This document shows, one piece after another, positions 50,201 through 62,200 of a stretch of DNA of 64,000 bases. The DNA comes from Patiria miniata (Eukaryota; Echinodermata; Asteroidea; Valvatida; Asterinidae). The stretch spans positions 2,294,001-2,358,000 of the forward strand of contig NW_024037074.1 of the NCBI RefSeq assembly GCF_015706575.1, in the 5' to 3' direction. Made by a program: the position numbers and the translations under genes. A model generated the notes under the pieces. It had not been told where the DNA came from. It saw nothing but the letters and a program-made list of their open reading frames with translations, and searched no databases. How positions within the stretch are numbered: the first letter of the stretch is position 1; every line of letters starts with the position of its first letter.

Positions 50201-53200
50201 TCCATTTTTCCAGTCGGGGAAAAATCAAGGAAATTGGGAAAGCACAAAGTCAGGGAAAACTCAGGGAATTTGGCAGTGACCCAGAAGGGAAAGGTTTTGG
50301 CCAGTTTGGCGTATGTGCGTCATGTGCCATGTGTCCAAGTTAAGTTAATTGACTGACTGGCTGTGGTGGCTTTTGAGTGTTTATGCTGTGTGAATATTAC
50401 ACACCTCTGCAGACAATAACAATTGGCTGTGCTACACCACCTCTTGACTTTCCAGCGACCTCATTAATGGAAAATATTTCTCATGGAATTTTGGCAAATT
50501 CTCAGGGGAATATCGGGGAAACTCCGGGAATTTTGTTTTCATAAAAATCTGGAAGCCCTGTGCCTATACATAGTTTTATCAAATTCAATCTCCATATATC
50601 TTTTCAGGTGACCTTGACCTTGATGATGATTTCTTGACCCCTCCGTCCACTCCACCCAATGAGTCAAGTGTCGACGGTCCCTCGACGTCGGCTGCAGTGA
50701 CCACCGACAGAGCAGTTGATGAAGGAAAGACTGACCTACAAACCATCGACTTCAACAGCGGTGTCACGGAGACCACAATGAGAGAACGCATGTATGATAG
50801 GTATGCACCATCCAGTGATGTAGTTGAGTCCAGTCACAAATCCAGTCGCAAGACCGTCACAAGTCCAGTCGCAAGTCCAGTCACAAGACCATCACAAGTC
50901 CAGTCACAAGTCCAGTCACAAGTCCAGTCGCAAGTCCAGTCGCAAGTCCAGCAGCAAGTCCAGTCACAAGTCCAGTCACAAGACCGTCACAAGTCCAGTC
51001 GCAAGTCCAGCAGCAAGTCCAGTCACAAGTCTAGTAACAAGACCGTCACAAGTCCAGTCACAAGTCCAGCCACAAGACCATCACAAGTCCAGTCGCAAGC
51101 CCAACAGCAAGTCCAGTCGCAAGTCCAGTTACAAGACCATCACAAGTCCAGTCACAAGACCATCACAAGTCCAGTCACAAGCCCAACAGCAAGTCCAGTC
51201 GCAAGTCCAGTCACAAGACCATCACAAGTCCAGTCACAAGACCATCACAAGTCCAGTCGCAAGTCCAGTCACAAGACCATCACAAGTCCAGTCACAAGTC
51301 CAGTCACAAGACCATCACAAGTCCAGTCGCAAGTCCAACAGCAAGTCCAGTCGCAAGTCCAGTCGCAAGCCCAACAGCAAGTCCAGTCGCAAGTCCAGTC
51401 ACAAGACCATCACAAGTCCAGTCACGAGACCGTCACAAGTCCAGTCACAAGTCCAGTTACAAGTCCAGTCGCAAGTCCAGTCACAAGTCCAGTCGCAAGT
51501 CCAGTCACAAGTCCAGTCACAAGTCCAGTCACAAGTCCAGTCACAAGTCCAGTCGCAAGAAACAGTGGATTGAACAATAACAAAGGAAAGGTCCAAGCTC
51601 AGTTGAATAGCTTATGAGTTGAATTGGGACTGGAAGACTTGTGATGAACTTAATTACATCCATGGCATCATCCCGTTGGCCAACTTCAGCAATCTACTAA
51701 GCACAGAAATTTGCTTAGCACACACACAAAAATTGCTTAGCAAACAATAGGTTACTAGCCAAAATGTAATGCGATTTTTTCATCATTGTCATTGATTGGT
51801 TCTTGGTTGATTTTCGATAAGCATGAAAATTTGATAAGCAAATTTATCTACTTAGCAGCTCCGTGAAATTTGGCCTAGGATTTGGTCTAGGATATTTGCT
51901 CCAAATATGTTATGGTTTTGAGCGAGTCTGAAATACCAGTCAGAAACAGGTGTATTAGAAAATCTGGACAAATTTTGCAGAACGTCTGCTTGTTTTTTCC
52001 CTGTGAATTCTTGTTGAATACTGCATTTCCAGACATTTGGTGTTAGTAGAGAATGTAACACTTTCTTGGGGGTGGGGGGGGGGGGGAGAAAATGAATATA
52101 ACCAAACTGCCTGCTGACTGGAATGACCGGAAATATACAAATCAACAAAATGAGATGGCCTAACGTTTCAAAGGGTAGAGTGTGATGAAAGGGATATATG
52201 TGCTCAGTTTTCAAAAATAAATTGTGAAACAATATCTTGGTTCTTTCTTCACAATAGGTACAACTTGAACATGTCGGATCTGCAGGTGCTTGTTGGCAAG
52301 GCAACAGACAACTGGCGCATCGCGCACACGAAGGGGTCGGGTCACATGCAAGTCATTGAGAAGTTTACGATATCGGTCAAGGTGGAACGTCGATTGATGT
52401 TCACTACGGACCCCCAGTGGCCGAGTGCCGTGGTGTCTGGCAACCTGCCAAGTTTGGCCATACACATCAACGAGCAAAAGGTGAACATAAGACTCGAGAA
52501 CATCTTGGCTTTTCAATAAAGTTTGGAGTGAATAATTATAATTTCTTTATGGACTTTGTAAGTTACAAAGACTCGAGAAAGGCCCAAGGCCTGTTCACAG
52601 TTCATGCTGATGCGAATGTGAAGTATTTTATGCAAATTTTATGCAACCGAAATGTGTTCGAGTTTTACAAATTTGCATCACGAAAACTTGACGTAATGTA
52701 ATAAATTTGCGGTTGCATTTGCTCTCACGCTGTGTATGAACCGTCCTTTACAAAGAAAGATTTTGAGGCCGGGTCAAACTTCCCAGGAATGTGAATACGA
52801 AGTGATTATGCCGCAGTAAGTGTGCAGGCATGCCGTTTGCCCCTCCCAAAGAGCTTTCAATGGGTGAAAACAGAGTACGAGTTACTGTTCATTTCCCCAC
52901 AGATTCATGCCTTAAGTATCTGCATGAAGCTTCTGACTGGACCAAGCGAGGGCGCTGCACCCCCGGGGTCGACCGGGGTCACACTGACCGACGACCTCTC
53001 CACAGTGAACCGCACTCACACCACAAGGTAAACCGTTGCTCTAGACAAGGGCTTCAGATGCAACCTTATAGATCAATAATTTCACTTCCTGAGCTATTGT
53101 TTTTAGAGCTGTATGGTCAGTGCATTCTGAAAGAAAAGAAAAAGTGGTTGGGATGGACTCGAACCCAGAACATTTTTATTATCAGTCTAGACATCGTAAC

Positions 53201-56200
53201 TACTCAATCACTGTGATTGTATGGGTTTACTTTCCGGTTGATTCCATTGCAACCATGATCAATGCAGCTAATGAGTATATAATTATGTGATAATATACTC
53301 ATTTGGATCAGTTGTTTACTGTCTGTGATTGCTTCAGATTGTCTGAGACGTATATCACATTCAGTCGGACAAACCAAAAACAAATGATGTTGCTAATAAT
53401 GTTGTAATCATGTTTTGAGAATTACGTGACCTGAGTGCTGTGTCTTGACAAGTTTTTGATTGTCTGTGATTGTGTCAGGTTGTCTGAGATGGAACCTAAT
53501 TTATAAAGTGTGAAATCTTTGATTGTCTGTGATTGTTTCAGCTTTTCTGAGATGAAAATCACATATGCTCAATTTGAAGTCTTTGATTGTCTGTGATTGT
53601 TTCAGTTTGTCTGAGATGGAAGCCCTATTTACTTACTATGAAGTCTTTGATTGTTTGTTTGTCTGAGATGGAAACTTAATTCATTCAGTGTAAAGTCATT
53701 GATTGTCTGTGATTGTTTCAGTTTGTCTGAGATGGAAACTTAATTCATTCAGTGTAAAGTCATTGATTGTCTGTGATTATTTCAGTTTGTTTGAGATGGA
53801 AACTTAATTCATTCAGTGTAAAGTCTTTGATTGTCTGTGATTTTTTCAGTTTGTCTGAGATGGAAACTTAATTCATTCAGTGTAAAGTCTTTGATTGTCT
53901 GTGATTGTTTCAGTTTGTTTGAGATGGAAACTTAATTCATTCAGGCTGAAGTCTTTGACTGTCTGTGATTGTTTCAGTTTGTCTGAGATAGAAGCCAAAT
54001 TTACTCAGGCTAAAGTCTTTGATTGTCTGTGATTGTTTCAGTTTGTCTGAGATGGAAGCCACCTTTACTCAGAGGACCCAAGCTCTGCTTGAGGAGTCCA
54101 AGCTTCTGGAGATGCAGTTCTCTGTTGACCAGCTGTCGCTCAGCGTCGAGAGCAGAGGTAAATAAAAAACGTGTAAAATAAAAAAAAATAATTTTTCCAA
54201 AAAAATAAATTAAGCACATTATTTAATGTCAAATTACTATCAGAAGTCCATTCGCCAGTGCGGTATGCTAAACTAACAGGTACAACTTTCTCTTAAAATA
54301 TCAAAGCTGATTCCCGCCAATTGGCGTTTAGAGCTATTTTCAAAATATTTGCATCTTTGCTAATGGCCTTCTTTTATTGTTTTCCTCAAAATGATGGCAG
54401 GCCAGGAATAATTATTTCACAGGGAGTTTATGGCCATTACTAATTTCAAAACCAAGTAAGCTTTTCCACAACAATTTTGTCAGTTACCTTTTGGATAACT
54501 GCAAATGATCTACTTGCCATCAAAGCAATGTGCTCTGACGTTCAAGCCGGTAATTGGCCAAGGTCTCAAGCAAGTGGAATTTTGAGCCAACTTATTGGTT
54601 CGTTGTAAGCCAAGAAATATACCTGTGTGACATGTTTTTAGGTCGTTGTATCGCGGAGTGCCAAGTGTACGGCGTTAAGGCCAACCTGGGCAAGCAGCCA
54701 TACAACACCTCGGTCTCCCTGACTGTACATGGCCTGTTACTCATCGATGCCTTGCAACAATTCGGACCTGAGTTTGAACTGCTGCTGGCATCGCATCGAC
54801 ACCTGAGGTGAGCAGATGACAAAATTTCGCTGATAAAAAGACAAGATAAGTTTGCGGTAGCACCATGTGAATAAATCTCTTTTGTGAGGACAACTTAGGT
54901 TCAGTTCTCGGCTATGGGTTACCTATACCCTGAACTCCTTCCCCTTTGCCCCCTCACTGTGTACTGACCCTCTCCAGTGATCATCCAGCATCCCTCAGTC
55001 AACTTGCATCCTTCTCAGCTTCACTGGTTTCGAGCTTCACCAGTTTGCATCCTTCTCACGCCTCACCGCACCCATCCTCATAACTTTGCAACATTGTTAA
55101 AATCCCTCATTCTCCTGACGACGGGCAGAGCATACTGTTCGAAACGTTGAGTCCCTCCGGTTCTTTTCAGAACCACACATACTCACAAAAGAGATTTATT
55201 CATTTTGGTGCTACAGCAAATTTTATCTTGTCTTAGTATCTTTCCACCATGCAAACCTTCAAATCTCATCCGCAGATAAAGATTTTAGATTTTCAAGAGT
55301 GAAATCTTTAATCACCTTTCTAAGTACCACATGAACATTTCTCTCTCAATATAAATCGCCGTTACTAATGTCTGACATGCTTGTGGGCCCCTTGAGCAAA
55401 GACATTGACAAAAGAGGGAGCCGTCAACATAGGGCAGGATAGCTCAGTAGTCAGAGCACCGGAACGGCAGTCCAAAGGTTCAAACTCCACAATTAGTCTA
55501 TTTTTTTGTCCAAACTTTATAAATTTAAAACAAAAAAATAACTATTCATTGATCTTCAAAATAAGAGCATTGAACACTTACTTTAACTACCAGACATTGT
55601 TGTATTGTGCAATATATATGGCGCAAAATGTAAATCTGCATTCTCTAGGCAGAAGTACCAAAATGTTACCATCTGAGCTATTCTGCCAAATCTTCCAAAA
55701 TATAGATATCTTTTCTCCGTTAAATTGAAAATTGATTTAAAGCAAAGCTACTCAGTTGTAATTTGAGGTTTACTTGATTGTTTCTGCATAAGTTATTGTC
55801 AGCCAAACTTATCGAATGAAGCACATTTACATGAAGAATGCAGAATGTTTTTGCTTTTTTTTTTTTTTAAAGAAGAGTGTTGCTGTTTTCTTTTTCCGTA
55901 GTATGCATGCCGCCAGTGGTAGCATCGTCGACAGTGAGCACTCCACCCCGAGATCTGTCCAGTCACCCACATCCCCTCAGAGTCCTGCCTCCCCTACTGA
56001 GAAGATGATGGACACGTCCAGTCAGTCAGTACTTGCGTCTGCCCTGTCAGCCATGGGCAAGTCCATTTCAGGTAATAGGGGTCAAAATTTGAAAATGCTT
56101 AATTATTGACGTAAATTTGACTTAGCTGCGACTTAAATCCAATACTCTGGCCGTTTATACGTGACGCAATGATGTGTACTTCCGGTATCTACAGGGTCAG

Positions 56201-59200
56201 TAAAAATAAATGCATCCCAATTGGCAGGACCAATTTTTGAATGAAGTTTTGCCTGTAGCACTTTCAAAATCTAGGATATCAAAACCAAGTCATTAAGCTT
56301 TATTTTAGTACAAGAATCATTCAGCTCACCCATGTACTTTTCAAGTTACTGCATTTTGAACACAAACACCGTTTGAAAGTTCATTCCACGGACCACAAAA
56401 AAGGTTGTGTTCTTGCAGCTAAACGAAAACAGGCAAAATTTCATTCAAAAATTGGTCCTGCCATTTGTGATGCGGTTTTTTTTGCCTTACCCTGTATTAC
56501 AGTAAAAGAATATCTCACCAAGTCTTGCTCTCACTTCAACAAATTTTGAACTTTATAACAAATAGGGGGCCTTCATGTGAGTTTTAGATGTAAAATATTT
56601 TTTGCAAGTGTCATTAATCAAGTTTGAACGGGTTTGAAGAAAACCTTTTCGCAGATACATCAATTTTAGTTTTACATTTGTCGTTATTTTTGTTCATCAT
56701 CAGGGACGTTGCTGACGGGCAAGTCGAGCAGTTCCCAGCTCCAGGAGCAGCTGTATGCAGACAGTGTGAGACACACGGTGACAGACACGGAGGGGGAAGA
56801 GGCAGCAGAAGCCCTGATAACCGTGGAGATAGAGCTCATCAGCGCCGACTGTCCGTCCAACACCAACAATAGCCGGGAAGCTCTGCAGATTGCTTCGGTG
56901 CAGTTCAACAACTTGGACGTTATTGGTAAGATGCTCTACACTGTCATCCAGCAGACCTAGAGATGTTAAATCGGAGATTTCTTCAATATTTTACAGCAGA
57001 GAGAGAAGCCAAAGGATTTATATTTGAGGCCAGGGATGTAGTGGGGTCCATCCATAGAGCTATATTAAATTACTAGAGGGCTAACTTCTCATTCTTGCAC
57101 GCGGAGACGCTTTGAAGCCGCTCTGGGCGCAGACATTTTGAATTCATGTGCGTGTTTGTAGAACACAATCAAAATAGATGGATTGAATTTTAAAAGAGTA
57201 CTCTAAATGCAACGCGCAAGTAAAAGATACGCAAACAACTTAAGCGCGTCATGATGGTTCAAAAAACGTCACGGCGAAAAGCATCTGCAGCGGAGGGACG
57301 CTCACGGGTTGCGCTGTTTGCGTAGAGCAAAATGAAACGCTCATTTGCTGATCACGTGTTTCGGTTTTGGGCGTATCGGCTTCGATAACGCACCGGTATG
57401 GAATACAAACACAGATATGCAAATAGCCGTACAAAAGCCATACAAAATGTCGAGTTTTCCATAGGTTTGTGCACAAACATGGATGCGTACATCAGGCATT
57501 ACTTTGTACATCGAGTTAGCGCTCTAGTAATTTAATATAGCTCTATGGTCATGTCCAACTTTCTTTTGAAAAATTTGGACCATTGAGTAGTCGGATGGCA
57601 GGACTGTAGATGAAATGTACAGAGTTGTACCGAAACAGAGACTAGGTACCAAACTGTTTTGGACATACAGTTAAATCTTGATAAGTCAAACTCAGATAAC
57701 TCAAAACAACTGTTTAGTCAAAGAATTCATTGCTTTCAGTAGTATAACAATGATATACATCCCTGCTTAACTCAAAACTCTACGTATTTGAACCTGTTCC
57801 CTTGAGGTGTGACTTGTCAAGATTTGTGTAATGACTGTTAGTCTTAGTATGCCAAAATAGTTTTGTCCACTTCAACTAATATGTCTAATTATTTTTTTCA
57901 AATTTTTCTGATAGCTAACCAAGAGACGATAGTAGAGCTACTGTCTTTCTTCCACCGAGCCTTTCCTGAGGAGAGCACTGAACAACCAGCCCAGAAATCA
58001 CTGCACGGAGACACGTCCACGTTTGAAGTAAGTACTCACAAAACAAAAGCAACAGTGCAAGGTAATATACAACATAGGCTTTTGCTGTAATTTTCAGAAA
58101 TGGATAGATTTACGGGTTAGTATTTTATAGCAAATATTGTTACGCTGACCTGTTTGAAGTTTTGTGTCCATAGTTGTTGGAAAAACCAAGCAAAAAAATG
58201 GGAATTGTCATGTCAGGAAACCAGACTAGCTTGCTTACACCCGTCCACAGATGCGTAACCAATTGCAAAGAAAATGCGGATCTAACTAAATTTGGTTAAT
58301 TGGGGGCAATATTTGAAAACAGTCAGTTTTTTTCCAACGATGGTCAGTCTACCAATCGGTGGAAATTGATACAAAAACTCCTCTTTTCTTGAAAATGACA
58401 GCACACCAGGTGCCAAAATTTCACAGGATGATGGAGACTATTATTCACTTACAGTCAAGTAAGGTATTTCATAATTATTTGGCAGTTCTGTTTTTTGATG
58501 TTTGCAAATGTTGGATATTACATTTAAGAACCAGCAGGTTATCCTGCACTTGTCATTTCAACCCAAGTTCCAGTTTCAATCTGAACACAATCTGAGAAGT
58601 TACACTGGTCAGATGTACTATTCTTGATATTGGATTACCGTTGGTTCTAATCGCTGTTGCTTTCAACTCGTGGAAACTGCAGACTTTGCTTGAAGTTCAG
58701 ATTTGATTTTTATTTGTGTTTTATTTAATGGAAATGTCTGAATTTTTCTCGTTCATCATCCTCAGCTGGAAAGAATCTCCGGTACTAAGACGGAGGTCAC
58801 TGCCGATTTTCATCGCCTGAACGTCGTACTGGTGCGTGGTGAGACGGACCAACAAAAGCACGTGATTGGTCGGAAGGTAGCCACGGCAACAGTGACAGCT
58901 GCTCATGTCTGGACTACCTTAGGTAATCACAAAAAACTGTCAGTACATATCAAATAACTTGATTGGGATAAAAAAATGTTATGGTTTTAATGTGATCAAA
59001 AGTTGTAAAAGAATCATATAAGAGAATATGAAGATTTGGAAACCACTGAAATTCACAGTTTTGAATGCTTGATTGTTTCTGATTTTTACGTAGTTTAATA
59101 CAATTGAATATGAAATAAACAATATTTTTCTCTTCCTGCAGGTGGTGATTTTCACTTGGAGGGCTCCCTCGGAGGTTTACAACTCCTGGATGTGACTCCA

Positions 59201-62200
59201 GAGGGCAGCAAACACAAGACAGTCTTCAGCGTCGGACGAGACCCCCAAACTGCCGGTGAATCATCAAGCAGCACCCTAGTGCCCCCTAGGCCCGTTGAAA
59301 ATGATCTGTATCGCACCGCCATTGAGCAGAGTAGCGTAGGGGAAGATATAGACATCGAAGATTTCAAGGCATTTTCGTTTACTTTAAAGAAAACGGAAGG
59401 CGGGGGTGTGCTGACACCCCTGGTTGAAAGATCCCGGATTCCTGGGTTTAGTTTCAGCGACGGGGATTCTCAAGCAAAGGAAGGCTTTGAGTTGACACTC
59501 CACTCGGCTTCGCTTGTGTACACCCACGTCCCACGATTCCTCCACGATATCACGCTCTGTGTGGATGAGTTCCAGAGCTCTGCCGCAACTCTTGCCGATT
59601 CCATCCAGAAAGCCGCAGCTGGGGTTGCCATGGACTTTGTCCGCCAGAAATCTGACATGATCGCTTCGGTGGCTTCCCCGATGCTCTACAGCACCAGGAT
59701 AGAGACTCCCGTCGGTGGAATGAGCAGGTCAACTCCAGACGCCACGGACGGCGGTGTGGTAGAGATGAAAACCCCAACAGACTTCAAATTCAAGATGACC
59801 ATGGAGACACCGATCATCATCATCCCACGCTCTGCCATCAGCTCAGAAGTCCTTGTCGCTCACTTGGGCAAGATATCAATCACGAACACGTCCATGGATG
59901 CTGACAACACTCTAAGTAGTCCAAATCAGGGATCCTTATCAGAGACCAGCCCTGTTGTACCGACTACAAGACTCTTCTTAGGAATGCGGGACATCAAGGT
60001 CTCCTCTTTTAACCACTTGGACTCCAAATCCCGGGCAAGCAGTTTTGTCAGCACTGACAGTCGTGATTCAGGGACCAGCAAGTCAAGTGCGTACAAGGGA
60101 ACTACGATTCTGCACGACACATCCTTAGAGCTGACAATAAACCAGCTTCCCGTGGACCCAGCCATGATGCCAAGCAACTACAGCTTGGACACTATGGGCT
60201 CGGACGATAGTCTCCTCCTAGAGGAACCGTCGCCGACAACTCTAGTCTCTGGAAGAATAGTGTCCCCCTTAAAGGTGATCCTGTCCAAGCACGTCTACGA
60301 GCAGATCCTCCAAACGATGGACAACCTCACCTACAAGGAAGTCAAAGAAACGGAACCTAAACGGACCTCCAGCACAGCGGACACCCAAACTCAAGGGGGC
60401 CTGTTGATGTGGTCAGTCGACCCACCTGACAATCAGCCCAACCCTGATGTAGATGTAGAAACTCCCGACCAATCCACCATGGAGAATACTGAAAATGAAA
60501 CCAAAGAGTCCCACACCAAGATCAAAGTCGACTTCCACCTTCCGGAATTCTCTGTGGAGATGTGCGGCGATACCTGCGACGGTGGCCAGGGATTGGTCAA
60601 TCTCACCTTCCAAAACTTCAGCGTAGAGTTTGAAAACACCACCCGATACACCTCCTCGATCAACGTCACCCTTCACTCGCTGGTCATGGAAGATTTGATC
60701 CAGCCCCCGTTCTCGAAACACCGGTACTTGATGGTGTCGACGGGAGGTCCCCCTCTTGCCAAACCCACCCCTAAGATGTACCACTCTAGCTCTTGTCCTT
60801 CCATCAGCACCATGGTGTCTCCGCTCTCAGCCCGCCCGGGTTCCCTTCCCAGTGCCCTAGACAGCCCCCTTCTGCCTCGCTACAGATACCACGACCATCA
60901 TTACGGTCACCCAGGCGCCAAGGGTGTGCCTCTGATCCCATCCACCCCTCCGCCATCGTTGAGCGAATCGCTGGAGAATATTCCAGAGAGCAAGGAGACG
61001 GGGGATTCGTTTGTCGACAAGAATGCCCTGATGAGAATCAAGGTGATGCTGGTGGACAGAGATTGCCCAGAATTTGCAACAAAATACAAGAAGGTAGGAC
61101 ATAGACCATTACCTTGAGCAAAAAATGTGTTATAAAATTACCAATCTCATAAGCCTCTGCCTGCCTCATATTTGGCTGTGCACCATACCAATGATGATTG
61201 TGTATCTACAGGCCCAGTTCCTATAAGGGAACGAAATCCACTTTTAAATTATTTGACCTACCAAACTAGTTGGCGACATGATTAAGAACATGCGGGTATG
61301 TCATAGATAAAGGGCAGGGTTTTGAGTTTTTGAGGGATATTTGGGGTAAAATGACGACAAAACGCAACACGAAAAATAAAGATGCTGATCACTGCGCGAT
61401 GCATCTTGAACGCGCAAGGCGCGCTGAATCGCACGGCACCAACCATAAACCGCGTAGGACAATTGTAATTTCTTTTGAATGGTGTAAAAAAAAAAATGTC
61501 ACACGGACCTATTTGATCAAAAGCATGATGAAGCTCTTATTGTGAGCATTACTATTTTTTTCAGGTGAACAGGTTCGTAGATGTAGCCTTCAACGCCTTG
61601 GACACCACCATCAACCTGCAGACCTGGGTTGTCTTGCTGGACTTCCTGGGCATCGGAGGACCTGCTCCCAAGAGTAGAGCCAGCCCGGAGGAGAAGGCCC
61701 TGCTCAGGATTAAGCGGAAGGCAGCTGCCAAGGCAGCGGCTTCCAGAACAGAGGCTGAAGTTGCAACCTCCACAATAGGTAAGAACTCATGAGAAGTGGG
61801 CTGCCCTTATTGAAGCCACAAATTGAGAGATTCACAAGCAGCCTCCTCCTGAAACCTACTCAATTTCCTAGGAAGTCTTTAAGATCTAGTTGTAAGAGGT
61901 TGTTCTTGTTTGGCCAATAAGGCTGCGATGTGGTCTAAGTATCCCTTAAGGCATTGAAAAGGTGCTTCTCAGACAGAAATATTACAGAGCATGTCATGCC
62001 AGATGGGAAGATGTCTGCTGCTTAACCTCAAGTGTGCAGGCTGATGAAAGCTCTCCGGACAAGATATTTTGTGAAGATATGGTTTGTTAAGTAGACAACT
62101 CCTCAAATTTATCAAGGCACAGTTTAGGAGACTAAGGTAATATGAGCATTGGTCAGTGTAGTGAACTTCCTTGGGGAAGAGCTCCTTTCTTGGAGCACAT

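Noticed and set aside
50824..51573. Independent protein gene in the CAAGTCCAGT repeat
   Set aside because: The VPS13D splice from 50800 to 52258 is strongly supported by phase and conserved residues, and the open frame follows from a stop-free repeat unit.
59152..61104. Long antisense and alternative-frame ORFs over exon 26
   Set aside because: They are shadows of a long, fairly GC-rich coding exon whose + frame is conserved.
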